Below, in pieces: positions 1 to 7,822 of a DNA stretch of 64,000 nucleotides. Origin of the DNA: Propionibacteriaceae bacterium (GTDB taxonomy: Bacteria; Actinomycetota; Actinomycetes; Propionibacteriales; Propionibacteriaceae); NCBI GenBank assembly GCA_017306015.1, contig JAFKJK010000008.1, positions 248,001 through 312,000 of the forward strand, written 5' to 3'. A model generated the notes under the pieces. The model searched no databases. It saw nothing but the letters and a program-made list of their open reading frames with translations, and was not told where the DNA came from. Made by a program: the position numbers and the translations under genes. Each line of letters starts with the position of its first letter. The first letter of the stretch is position 1.

Positions 1-434
1 CGCCGGTGGCCCAGGTCACGGTCGTCCGCAGCTGGCCGGACACCCTGCAGATCGCGGTGATCGAACGCAAGGCGAGGCTGGCGATCCCGGCATCCAGCGG
101 CTACCTGATCGCCGACGCGTCCGGAGTGGTGTTCGAGGCTGCCGCCAGCGCGCCGTCCAGCCTGGTGCTGGTGGACGCGCCCGCGACGAACCGGGAGCTG
201 CTCGCCGACGTCGGCACGGTGTACTCGGCGCTGAGCGCCGACACCGCCGCAAAGGTCTCCCGGGTCGAGGCCGAGACCACGGACTCGATCGTGCTGCGGC
301 TGTCGGACGGTTCCCGCGTGGTCTGGGGGAGCGCCGAGCAGTCGCAGTTGAAGAGCCGGGTGCTCGACGACCTGCTGCCGCTGGGCGGTCAGGTCTTCGA
401 CGTCTCCGCCCCGGCCTTCCCGACCCGCCGCTGA
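1..434 (+). CDS. ftsQ: cell division protein FtsQ, C-terminal part (5' end outside window)
   Basis: The window opens inside this gene, so only about the last 143 codons are visible. FtsQ/DivIB is the single-pass divisome protein that links early and late division proteins on the outer face of the membrane. What is seen is the extracytoplasmic part: a V-x-R-x-W-P-x-T-x-x-I-x-V-x-E-R stretch right at the edge, typical of the POTRA/beta domain junction of the family, followed by a beta-rich region and a short Pro/Arg tail. The cytoplasmic N-terminus and membrane helix are off the edge. Its position 187 bp upstream of ftsZ is the usual actinobacterial order and supports the call. Confidence 0.88.
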   Translation, partial: PVAQVTVVRSWPDTLQIAVIERKARLAIPASSGYLIADASGVVFEAAASAPSSLVLVDAPATNRELLADVGTVYSALSADTAAKVSRVEAETTDSIVLRLSDGSRVVWGSAEQSQLKSRVLDDLLPLGGQVFDVSAPAFPTRR

Positions 435-621
435 CCAGCGGCGGCAGTATTGCGGGGAACCCTGAAGTCGAAGTTGAGGGACTCGCCGAGCGCTTGAGGG
501 TTCGTGGACAACGCGAAAACCGCTCTGGCAGCCTTGGTGGGACGCCGGAGCTGTGCCCCTTCCCCGCCAGTTGCTTCGTCGCAAGAGCACGTATCGCCAA
601 CGCAACAAGGGACGGGACGAC

Positions 622-1764
622 GTGGCAACTGCCTCGCAGAATTACTTGGCCATCATCAAGGTCGTCGGCGTCGGCGGAGGCGGGGTCAACGCCGTCAACC
701 GGATGATCGAAGCCGGCTTGCGCGGCGTGGAGTTCATCGCCGTGAACACCGACGCCCAGGCGCTGCTGATGAGCGACGCCGACGTCAAGCTCGACATCGG
801 CCGCGACCTGACCAGGGGTCTGGGAGCCGGCGCGGATCCGGCCAAGGGCAAGCAGGCCGCCGAGGACCACGCCGACGAGATCGAGGAGGTGCTCAAGGGC
901 GCCGACATGGTCTTCGTGACCGCAGGCGAGGGCGGCGGCACCGGCACCGGTGGTGCGCCGGTCGTCGCCCGGGTCGCCCGGTCGCTCGGTGCCCTGACCA
1001 TCGGTGTGGTCACCCGTCCGTTCACCTTCGAGGGACGCCGCCGCTCCACCCAGGCCGAGGACGGTATCGACGTCCTCCGCGAAGAGGTGGACACCCTGAT
1101 CGTCATCCCCAACGACAAGCTGCTGGAGATGACGGACCACCATGTCGCGATCCTGGACGCGTTCCGCCAGGCCGACCAGGTGCTGATGCAGGGCGTCTCC
1201 GGCATCACCGACCTGATCACGACGCCCGGCCTGATCAACCTCGACTTCGCCGACGTGAAGGCGGTCATGCAGAACGCCGGGTCGGCACTGATGGGCATCG
1301 GCTCCGCGCGTGGTGAGGACCGTGCTCGCGCCGCGGCCGAGATGGCCGTCTCCTCGCCGTTGCTCGAGGCCAGCATCGAGGGCGCCCACGGCGTCCTGCT
1401 GTCCATCGCGGGTGGCTCCGACCTCGGCCTGTTCGAGGTGTCCGCAGCGGCGAACCTGATCGAGGCCGCCGCCCACGAGGACGCCAACATCATCTTCGGC
1501 ACGGTCATCGACGACGCGCTCGGCGACGAGGTCCGGGTGACGGTGATCGCCGCAGGCTTCGACGGAGGTGCTCCGCCCCGGCGGAACCCGCCCCGTCCGG
1601 CACCGGTCCGGACGCCGGTGCAGCAGCCGGTCGTCGATCGCCCGGCGGAGCCTCCGGTGGACGAGACCGCCGAGGTGGCGGTGCCGACCCCGGAGCGGCC
1701 GGCGGCACCCGAACGGCCCGCCATCGACGACGACGAGCTCGACGTTCCCGACTTCCTGAAGTAG
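622..1764 (+). CDS. ftsZ: cell division GTPase FtsZ
   Basis: Tubulin-like GTPase that polymerises into the Z ring at midcell. The start is taken as GTG 622, preceded by GGGACG, giving [10 protein letters not shown], the usual actinobacterial N-terminus; the frame is open further upstream but that part is not FtsZ-like. Visible features are the N-terminal [13 protein letters not shown] nucleotide-binding loop, the tubulin signature GGGTGTG near residue 100, the T7-loop region (NLDFADVK), a Pro-rich linker after about residue 315 and the conserved C-terminal peptide [12 protein letters not shown] that binds SepF. Length of 380 aa is normal. The 187 bp between ftsQ and ftsZ contain no gene; ftsZ commonly has its own promoters there, but I cannot pick one with confidence. 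Confidence 0.97.
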   Translation: MATASQNYLAIIKVVGVGGGGVNAVNRMIEAGLRGVEFIAVNTDAQALLMSDADVKLDIGRDLTRGLGAGADPAKGKQAAEDHADEIEEVLKGADMVFVTAGEGGGTGTGGAPVVARVARSLGALTIGVVTRPFTFEGRRRSTQAEDGIDVLREEVDTLIVIPNDKLLEMTDHHVAILDAFRQADQVLMQGVSGITDLITTPGLINLDFADVKAVMQNAGSALMGIGSARGEDRARAAAEMAVSSPLLEASIEGAHGVLLSIAGGSDLGLFEVSAAANLIEAAAHEDANIIFGTVIDDALGDEVRVTVIAAGFDGGAPPRRNPPRPAPVRTPVQQPVVDRPAEPPVDETAEVAVPTPERPAAPERPAIDDDELDVPDFLK

Positions 1765-1810
1765 GGCGGACGCAGCGCCGTCCGGCGGTCGCGACAGGCC
1801 TTCGACAAGC

Positions 1811-2518
1811 ATGTACAGCTTCCGGAACGATCCCGCTGCCGACGGTGTCGGGATCGCCTTCCTCGACGCGGTAGCCCCCGGTGGGGGGCGGCTGGACCTC
1901 GGCACCTCCGACCCGGCCCGCTGGCGTGCCCCCGACTGGGACCTGGTGGAGGCCGACCTCGGGATCGGCGTGGTCGCCGTCCGGCAGGTGCACGGCGACC
2001 GGGTGCTGCGGGTGGACGCGGACAGCGACCGTCCGGCGCTGGCCTGGACGCCGGCGGACGCGCTGGTGACCACGTCCCGTCGCCTCGGACTCGCCGTCCG
2101 GGCCGCGGACTGCCTGCCGGTGCTCGCCGCCGACCCGGACGCCGGTGTCGCCGGCGCGGCGCACGCCGGCCGGGTCGGGCTCGCCGGCGGAGTCTTGGAC
2201 AACCTGGTCGACACGCTGTGCAGGCTCGGCGCCACCCGGCTGCGGGCCTGGATCGGGCCGCACGTGTGTGGCGACTGCTACGAGGTGCCGGCAACGCTGC
2301 AGGCCGACTTCCTCGGCGTCCATCCCGAGGCTCGTGCCACGACCAGCTGGGGAACGCCGAGCCTGGACCTGGGTGCGGCAGCCGAGGCACGGCTGGCCCG
2401 GCTCGGTTGCGAGGTGATCCGGGTGGACCCGTGCACCGTCACCACGTCCACGCTGCACTCGTACCGGCGCGACGGGAAGGCCGCAGGCCGCCAGGCCGGC
2501 GTGGTGTGGCTGCCGTAG
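1811..2518 (+). CDS. pgeF: peptidoglycan editing factor PgeF / multicopper polyphenol oxidase family (YfiH)
   Basis: A 235-aa protein of the YfiH/DUF152 (Cu-oxidase_4) family, 46 bp after ftsZ. The family hydrolyses mis-incorporated amino acids from UDP-MurNAc intermediates in E. coli, and other members have been described as laccase-like or purine nucleoside phosphorylase enzymes. Visible are the family blocks around VRQVHGDRV (His), DALVTTSRRLGLAVRAADCLPVL (Cys) and AAHAGRVGLAGGVL (His), which form the metal-binding His/Cys set, and IGPHVCGDCYEVP. Location between ftsZ and sepF is conserved in Actinobacteria. The YggS-type PLP-binding gene that often follows it is absent. Confidence 0.88.
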   Translation: MYSFRNDPAADGVGIAFLDAVAPGGGRLDLGTSDPARWRAPDWDLVEADLGIGVVAVRQVHGDRVLRVDADSDRPALAWTPADALVTTSRRLGLAVRAADCLPVLAADPDAGVAGAAHAGRVGLAGGVLDNLVDTLCRLGATRLRAWIGPHVCGDCYEVPATLQADFLGVHPEARATTSWGTPSLDLGAAAEARLARLGCEVIRVDPCTVTTSTLHSYRRDGKAAGRQAGVVWLP

Positions 2519-2609
2519 GCGGACGCCCAGCGCGTGTCGGCGCCGGGTTCCGCAGTCGTGCGGTGGCCGCGGGTTAGGCTCGATGCCGAACAACCCGAAG
2601 GGGCACGAC

Positions 2610-3098
2610 ATGGCTGTGAGCTTGAAGAAGGCGGCGGTGTGGCTCGGTCTGGTCTCCGACGACGACTACGCCGAGACCGAACCGGGGATGGACGACGTCA
2701 CCGAGCAGGTGCCCACCGGCCGTGAGGTGGCTACGACGCGCCCGGCGCCGGCAGGCGGGGCGGCGACGGTGACGGAGCTGGAGACGAGGCGTCCGGTCCG
2801 CGAGCAGCATCGGGTGGCCGACGTCAGCCGGATCATCACCGTCCATCCGCGGACCTACAACGAGGCGCGGGTGATCGGGGAGAACTTCCGCGACGGGGTA
2901 CCGGTGATCATCAACCTCACCGACATGGAGGACAGCGACGCCAAGCGGCTGGTCGACTTCTCCGCCGGCCTGATCTTCGGGCTGCGCGGCGACATCGAAC
3001 GGATCACCAGCAAGGTGTTCCTCCTCTCGCCGCACAACGTGACCGTCGCGGCCGAGGACAAGGAGCGGCTGGCCGGCGGCTTCTTCAACCAGTCCTGA
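2610..3098 (+). CDS. sepF: cell division protein SepF
   Basis: Cytoplasmic, membrane-binding partner that anchors FtsZ filaments in Actinobacteria, which lack FtsA. ATG 2610 is chosen because GAAGGGG lies about 8 nt upstream and the protein then begins MAVSLKKAAVWLGL, an amphipathic membrane-targeting helix; an in-frame ATG at 2583 would add nine unlikely residues. An acidic linker (about residues 15-70) precedes the SepF core (about 75-155) with the family blocks VHPRTYNEARVIGENFRDGVPVI and DAKRLVDFSAGLIFGLRG. A TAGGCT -10-like box at 2575-2580 may give it a separate promoter. It is 162 aa, usual for the family. Confidence 0.95.
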   Translation: MAVSLKKAAVWLGLVSDDDYAETEPGMDDVTEQVPTGREVATTRPAPAGGAATVTELETRRPVREQHRVADVSRIITVHPRTYNEARVIGENFRDGVPVIINLTDMEDSDAKRLVDFSAGLIFGLRGDIERITSKVFLLSPHNVTVAAEDKERLAGGFFNQS

Positions 3099-3138
3099 GG
3101 CTGTCGCGGCGCCACACCGAGCGGTGAAATTCTCTGTA

Positions 3139-3158
3139 CCTGCGGTTTACCCCGCAGG
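3139..3158. other. small inverted repeat between sepF and divIVA
   Basis: CCTGCGG (3139-3145) and CCGCAGG (3152-3158) form a 7-bp stem with a 6-nt loop. No T-run follows, so it is a weak terminator candidate or a leader hairpin of the divIVA transcript. The surrounding 3099-3267 interval has no open frame; TANNNT matches at 3167 (TACAGT) and 3202 (TAGCCT) are possible -10 boxes for divIVA, but neither has a convincing -35. Confidence 0.35.
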
Positions 3159-3267
3159 GCACGCAATACAGTTGTTGCTGGATAGACCAATCAGGCTGCA
3201 CTAGCCTGTGGACGACCTTCGGGCTGCGGTCCGCCGCGGTTCGAGACCCGAGCACATGAGGTGAGCA

Positions 3268-4323
3268 ATGACCCTGACCCTGGAGCAGGTCCGCCAGACC
3301 CGCTTTCACCTGGCGCGGCGAAACGGCTACGAGCCGGTCGACGTCGACAACTTCGTCGACAAGGTCGAGGCGACCCTGTCCCAACTCACCGAGGAGAACT
3401 CGTCGCTGAAGAAGCAGCTGGAAGCGGTCGGCAGCAGCCAACCCTCCAGCATCTTCGTGCCGTCCGACTCCGGTGAGAGCGATCGGATCAGGGCCGACCT
3501 GCAGCGTCGTGAGGCGGAGCTGGAGAGCGTGCGCGGCGAGCTGGCGGCCAGGACCGAGGAGGTCACCCGCAACAGCGAGGAGCTCGGCAACGTCCGCAAT
3601 GAGCTCGCCCAGGCCCAGGAGGCCCTGGCCAAGGCGCAGCAGGACGCCGAGGCTCTGCGCGGCGAGGCTGACGGGCTGCGCGGCGAGGTGACCGAACTGC
3701 GCAACCGTCCGGTGCCGCAGCAGGCTGCCCAGCCGCTCGCGCCGCCGCCCGCCGAGGCGGTCGCCTCCGGCACGGTCGAGAACATCGTGGTGACCACGTC
3801 CGCTGAGGCGTCCCCGGCTGTCACCCGGCTGCTGCAGATGGCGACCGAACAGGCCGAGCGGCTGGTCGGCGAGGCGCAGGCCGAGTCGCAGCGCATCCTG
3901 GGCACCGCCCGCGCCGAGGCCGAGAGCCTGATCGACAATGCCAACCGGAAGGCCCACGAGACCCTGACCGACGCGCGCACCCGGGCCGACCGGGTCGAGT
4001 CCGAGGCCAGGGTGAACGCGGAGAAGCTCACCGCGGAGGCGCAGCAGCGCGCCGACCAGATCAACACCGACGTGGAGAACAAGCGGATGGAGCTGTTCAC
4101 CCAGCTCGAAGCCGACCGGGACACGCTGCGGGCCAAGGTGGAGCACCTGCGGTCGTTCGAGACGAACTACCGCAGCCTGCTGACCAGCCACCTGCAGAAC
4201 CAGCTGCGCACAATCGGCGACGCCCAGCTCGAGCCGTCCGACGTGCCCGACCTGATGCGCGAGCCGGCCGCAGCCTCGGCCACCCCGCGGCTGGACGCGC
4301 TGCTCGGCGAGAACCACGGCTGA
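3268..4323 (+). CDS. divIVA: DivIVA-family polar growth / septum-site protein (Wag31-like)
   Basis: Coiled-coil scaffold that marks cell poles and septa and recruits the peptidoglycan synthesis machinery for tip growth in Actinobacteria. The first ~50 residues (LTLEQVRQTRF...GYEPVDVDNFVDKVEATL) are the DivIVA membrane-binding domain. Two long heptad-rich Glu/Ala/Arg coiled coils follow (about 45-150 and 190-310), separated by a Pro/Ala-rich linker (about 155-175). ATG 3268 follows GAGGTGAG. At 351 aa it is within the range of actinobacterial homologues. yggT, which normally separates sepF from this gene, is missing: only 169 bp of non-coding DNA lies between them. Confidence 0.94.
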   Translation: MTLTLEQVRQTRFHLARRNGYEPVDVDNFVDKVEATLSQLTEENSSLKKQLEAVGSSQPSSIFVPSDSGESDRIRADLQRREAELESVRGELAARTEEVTRNSEELGNVRNELAQAQEALAKAQQDAEALRGEADGLRGEVTELRNRPVPQQAAQPLAPPPAEAVASGTVENIVVTTSAEASPAVTRLLQMATEQAERLVGEAQAESQRILGTARAEAESLIDNANRKAHETLTDARTRADRVESEARVNAEKLTAEAQQRADQINTDVENKRMELFTQLEADRDTLRAKVEHLRSFETNYRSLLTSHLQNQLRTIGDAQLEPSDVPDLMREPAAASATPRLDALLGENHG

Positions 4324-4360
4324 CCGGGCCTTCCGGCACTCCCGGCCCGCCCCGGCTACG

Positions 4361-4394
4361 ACGCGCCCCGATCCAATGGATCGGGGCGCGTTTG
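4361..4394 (+). terminator. intrinsic terminator after divIVA
   Basis: ACGCGCCCCGATC (4361-4373) pairs perfectly with GATCGGGGCGCGT (4379-4391) around a 5-nt loop, followed by a short T-run. It lies 37 bp after the divIVA stop and before the next gene's ribosome-binding site, so it closes the division cluster. Confidence 0.8.
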
Positions 4395-4439
4395 GCTGGT
4401 GGTACTCTCCCTCCTCAGTGACCAAGCAGGAGGATCTGA

Positions 4440-4877
4440 ATGCCACCGACGAGCAGTCGTGGGACCACCCCCAAGGCGTCCGCCGCGGCGTTTCCCGTCG
4501 CCGAGGGTGAGGAACCCTGGACCGAGGAAGAAGTAGCCGAGGTCCGCGAGGAGTTGCTCGCCGACATCGCGCGGATGGAACGGGCCATCGAGGTGGCGAC
4601 AGCCGGCCTCGCCGACCTGTTCGACGAGGGCGCGGACGGTGCCGGCCGCGATCCCGCCGACGTCGGATCGTCCAACTTCGAGCGCGACCAGGAGATGTCG
4701 CTGGCCCAGAACGCGCGCGAGATGCTCGAGCAGGCCCAGCAGGCGTACCGGCTGTTCGAATCCGGCGAGTACGGGGTGTGCGAGGTCTGTGGCCAGCCGA
4801 TCGGAAAGGGCCGGCTGCAGGTGTTCCCGCGGGCGACCCTGTGCGTGTCGTGCAAGCAGCGGGAGGAGCGGCGATAA
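4440..4877 (+). CDS. DksA/TraR-type zinc-finger protein
   Basis: A 145-aa member of the TraR/DksA C4 zinc-finger family. A charged N-terminal coiled coil (about 28-105) leads into the finger: Cys114-x2-Cys117 and Cys135-x2-Cys138. In proteobacteria DksA binds the RNA polymerase secondary channel with ppGpp; actinobacterial relatives are much less well understood and may act on RNA polymerase in another way, so function is inferred from the family only. ATG 4440 follows a strong AGGAGG, and a TACTCT box (4403-4408) may be its -10. The gene overlaps the probable lspA start, suggesting translational coupling, and this neighbourhood is common in Actinobacteria. Confidence 0.85.
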   Translation: MPPTSSRGTTPKASAAAFPVAEGEEPWTEEEVAEVREELLADIARMERAIEVATAGLADLFDEGADGAGRDPADVGSSNFERDQEMSLAQNAREMLEQAQQAYRLFESGEYGVCEVCGQPIGKGRLQVFPRATLCVSCKQREERR

Positions 4878-5410
4878 CCGGCTCCCAGCCATCGACCGGC
4901 AGGCGCTACTGGCTGATCGCACTGGTCGTCGGCGTCGTCGGCCTCGGCCTCGACCAGGCTGCCAAGGCCCTGGCGATCGCCAACCTCGATCCCGCGCATC
5001 CGGTGCCGCTGCTGGGTGGCCTGGTCACCCTGCAGCTCACCCGCAACTCAGGCGCTGCCTTCAGCATGGGCGAGGGGTTCACCGTCGTCTTCACGGTCGT
5101 CGCGATCGCCGCGCTGGTCGCGGTGGTGGTGTGGGCCCTGCCGCGGCTTCGGCACCTCGGCTGGGCTGTCACCGCGGGGCTGCTGCTGGCCGGCATCTCC
5201 GGCAACCTCACCGATCGTCTCCTCCGTGAGCCGGGACCGTTCCAGGGCCACGTCGTCGACTTCATCCAGCTGCCCTACTTCGCGATCTTCAACGTGGCGG
5301 ACATCTGCATCACCGCGGCCGCCGTCCTGGTCGTCTGGCTGTCGATGATCGCGAAGGTGAACCTGGACGGAACCCGCGCGACCGACCGCGCCGAAGCTGC
5401 GGATGGCTAA
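4850..5410 (+). CDS. lspA: lipoprotein signal peptidase (signal peptidase II)
   Basis: Inner-membrane aspartyl protease that cleaves signal peptides from prolipoproteins after diacylglyceryl transfer to the lipobox Cys. Four membrane helices are apparent. Family motifs are present in order: [24 protein letters not shown] and VVDFI...FNVADI, the last two carrying the catalytic Asp pair. The start is uncertain: GTG 4850 is the closest legal start to the first helix and overlaps the upstream gene by 28 bp, but the best Shine-Dalgarno (GGGAGGAG at 4861) has no ATG/GTG/TTG in this frame 5-12 nt after it. Stop overlaps the next start by 8 bp. Confidence 0.93.
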   Translation: MQAAGGAAITGSQPSTGRRYWLIALVVGVVGLGLDQAAKALAIANLDPAHPVPLLGGLVTLQLTRNSGAAFSMGEGFTVVFTVVAIAALVAVVVWALPRLRHLGWAVTAGLLLAGISGNLTDRLLREPGPFQGHVVDFIQLPYFAIFNVADICITAAAVLVVWLSMIAKVNLDGTRATDRAEAADG

Positions 5411-6323
5411 CGTCTGGCTCGTCCCGGACGGCCTGGACGGCGACCGGGTGGACGCCGCGGCGGCCCGGATGACCGGGTTGTCCCGCAGCCGGATCGAGGA
5501 ACTCGCCGCTGCCGGCCAGGTGCTGGTCAACTCGGCGCCGGTGGCCAAGTCGCACCGGGTCCGGTCCGGGGACCTGCTCGAGGTCGAGGTGTCGGAGCCG
5601 GCAACGGTGCACGTGGTGCCGCGCGAGGTGTCCGGGATCCGGATCGTCCACGACGACGCCGACATCGTCGTCGTCGACAAGCCGGCGGGTGTGGCGGCAC
5701 ACCCCAGCCTCGGCTGGGAGGGCCCATCGGTCGTGGAGCACCTGGCCGCGGCCGGCTTCCGTATCTCCACCTCCGGCGCGGCCGAGCGCCAGGGGATCGT
5801 GCAGCGGCTGGACGTGGGCACGTCCGGGCTGATGGTGGTGGCGAAGAGCGAGCCCGCCTACACGGCGCTGAAGCAGGCCTTCCGCTCCCGGAGCGTCCAC
5901 AAGGTGTACCACACGCTGGTGCGGGGCCTGCCCGACCCGCTGGAGGGCACGATCGAGGCTCCCATCGGCAGGCATCCCGGCGCGGACTACAAGATGGCCG
6001 TGGTCGCGTCCGGACGGGCCAGCGTCACCCACTACCGGATGCTCGAGGCCTTCCGCTCGACCTCGCTGCTCGAGGTCCACCTCGAGACCGGCCGCACCCA
6101 CCAGATCCGGGTGCACATGCAGGCGATCCGGCACCCGTGCGTCGGCGATCCCACCTACGGCGCGGACCCCGTCCTCGCCGCCCGGCTGGGCCTGGAGCGG
6201 CAGTGGCTGCACGCCGTCGAGCTCGGCTTCGTCCATCCCCGCAGCGGCGAGGAGCTCGTGTTCACCTCGCCGTATCCCGAGGACCTGGCCGGCGCGCTCG
6301 CCATCCTGAAACAGGACGGTTGA
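5403..6323 (+). CDS. RluA/RluD-family 23S rRNA pseudouridine synthase
   Basis: Converts specific uridines of RNA, most likely in 23S rRNA, to pseudouridine. An N-terminal S4 RNA-binding domain (about residues 10-65) precedes the catalytic domain with [15 protein letters not shown] and the active-site loop [15 protein letters not shown], in which Asp137 is the catalytic residue; [10 protein letters not shown] is the conserved late motif. It is 306 aa, normal for RluD-like enzymes. ATG 5403 overlaps the lspA stop by 8 bp, so the pair is probably translated together, an arrangement found in most bacteria. The exact target site cannot be told from sequence. Confidence 0.92.
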   Translation: MANVWLVPDGLDGDRVDAAAARMTGLSRSRIEELAAAGQVLVNSAPVAKSHRVRSGDLLEVEVSEPATVHVVPREVSGIRIVHDDADIVVVDKPAGVAAHPSLGWEGPSVVEHLAAAGFRISTSGAAERQGIVQRLDVGTSGLMVVAKSEPAYTALKQAFRSRSVHKVYHTLVRGLPDPLEGTIEAPIGRHPGADYKMAVVASGRASVTHYRMLEAFRSTSLLEVHLETGRTHQIRVHMQAIRHPCVGDPTYGADPVLAARLGLERQWLHAVELGFVHPRSGEELVFTSPYPEDLAGALAILKQDG

Positions 6324-6358
6324 GCACCCGTTAGGACTCCTCGGCTACCCTACGGGGC
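6320..6358 (+). promoter_or_regulatory. pyk promoter, probably leaderless
   Basis: TACCCT (6346-6351) ends 7 nt before GTG 6359, the distance expected between a -10 box and the first transcribed base, so the pyk mRNA probably starts at or next to its start codon. TTGAGC at 6320-6325 is a possible -35, though the 20-bp spacer is long. No Shine-Dalgarno precedes the GTG. Confidence 0.5.
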
Positions 6359-7765
6359 GTGCGTAGAGCGAAGATCATCTGCACCATCGGCCCGGCGACG
6401 GACTCTGCCGAGCAACTAGTCAACCTGGTGAACGCGGGCATGAACATCGCCCGGCTCAACATGAGCCATGGCGACCATGTGCTGCATGCCAAACGCGTCG
6501 AGTGGATCCGGGACGCCGCCCGCATCGCCGGCCGTCCGGTGGGCATCCTCGCCGACCTGCAGGGCCCGAAGATCCGGCTGGGGACGTTCGAGGGCGGTCC
6601 GGTGACCCTGGTCGCGGGGGAGCGGTTCGTGATCACCACCGAGGACGTGCCGGGGACCGCCGAACGCGCCTCGACCACGCTGAAGACGCTGACCGACGAC
6701 GTCACTCCCGGCGCCCAGATCCTGATCAACGACGGTGCCATCGAGCTGCGGGCCGTCGAGGTGACCGGTACCGAGGTGATCACCGAGGTGGTGCTCGGCG
6801 GCGAGGTGTCCGACCACAAGGGGATCAACCTTCCCGGCGTCCCGGTGAGCGTGCCGGCGCTGAGCGAGAAGGACGAGCGGGATCTGCGCTGGGCCCTGCG
6901 GCACGGCGTCGACATGGTCGCCCTCTCGTTCGTCCGCTCCGCTGCCGACATCGAGCCGGTGCACAAGGTGATGGACGCCGAGGATCGGCACGTCCCGGTG
7001 ATCGCGAAGCTGGAGAAGCCGCAGGCGATCGAGAACCTGGACGCGATCATCGACACGTTCGACGCCTTCATGGTGGCCCGTGGCGATCTCGGGGTCGAGC
7101 TGCCGCTGGAGGACGTCCCGGCCGTGCAGAAGCGGATCATCGACGCCGCCCGGATCTGGGCCAAGCCGGTGATCGTGGCCACGCAGATGCTCGAGTCGAT
7201 GATCACCGCGTCCCGGCCGACCCGGGCCGAGGCGTCGGACGTCGCCAACGCCATCCTGGACGGCGCGGACGCCGTGATGCTCTCGGGGGAGACCGCGGTC
7301 GGGGCCCACTCGATCGAGGCGGTGAACGTGATGTCGCGGATCATCAACCGCACCGAGGAGGGCGGCCTGGACAAGATCCGGCTGCTCGACTGGAACCCGC
7401 ACACCATCTCGGGCGTCATCTCCAAGGCCGCCGTCGAGGTCGCCGAGCGCGTGAGCGCCAAGTACCTGGCGGCATTCACGATCTCGGGGGACACCCCGCA
7501 CCGGCTGGCCCGACTGCGGTCGGAGGTGCCGATCATCGCGTTCACCCCGCTGCCGAAGACCGCCCAGGAGCTCACCCTGTGCTGGGGAGTGCAGTCCTTC
7601 GTCACGCCCGAGTACACCGACACCGACTCGATGGTGGCCTCGGTGCAGGAGACGCTCACCGAGACCGGGTTCCTGCAGCGCGGCGACCGGGTGGTGATCG
7701 TCGCCGGAAACCCGGGCCGGACCATCTACCAGACGAATTCGCTGCGGATCTACGAGATGATCTGA
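6359..7765 (+). CDS. pyk: pyruvate kinase
   Basis: Last step of glycolysis: phosphoenolpyruvate + ADP to pyruvate + ATP, cytoplasmic tetramer. GTG 6359 gives MRRAKIICTIGPAT, the canonical start. Visible are the substrate/metal-binding MNIARLNMSHGD, the active-site block VIAKLEKPQAIENLDAI with the catalytic Lys, MVARGDLGVE, and VATQMLESMI...PTRAEASDVANAILDGADAVMLSGETA; a C-terminal effector domain follows from about residue 345. At 468 aa it is full length. The gene stands alone with a probable leaderless promoter; position upstream of a pdtaR-polA block is conserved in mycobacteria. Confidence 0.97.
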   Translation: MRRAKIICTIGPATDSAEQLVNLVNAGMNIARLNMSHGDHVLHAKRVEWIRDAARIAGRPVGILADLQGPKIRLGTFEGGPVTLVAGERFVITTEDVPGTAERASTTLKTLTDDVTPGAQILINDGAIELRAVEVTGTEVITEVVLGGEVSDHKGINLPGVPVSVPALSEKDERDLRWALRHGVDMVALSFVRSAADIEPVHKVMDAEDRHVPVIAKLEKPQAIENLDAIIDTFDAFMVARGDLGVELPLEDVPAVQKRIIDAARIWAKPVIVATQMLESMITASRPTRAEASDVANAILDGADAVMLSGETAVGAHSIEAVNVMSRIINRTEEGGLDKIRLLDWNPHTISGVISKAAVEVAERVSAKYLAAFTISGDTPHRLARLRSEVPIIAFTPLPKTAQELTLCWGVQSFVTPEYTDTDSMVASVQETLTETGFLQRGDRVVIVAGNPGRTIYQTNSLRIYEMI

Positions 7766-7822
7766 GCCGGCGATTTCGGTCGTCCGGCCGCGGCCGCTGA
7801 GTTGCCCGGCTAGATTGGCCGT

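Noticed and set aside
16..2390. Long open frames on the minus strand opposite ftsQ, ftsZ and pgeF
   Set aside because: They are low-complexity Arg/Pro/Ala-rich translations typical of high-GC antisense frames; ftsZ and pgeF on the plus strand have full family motifs.
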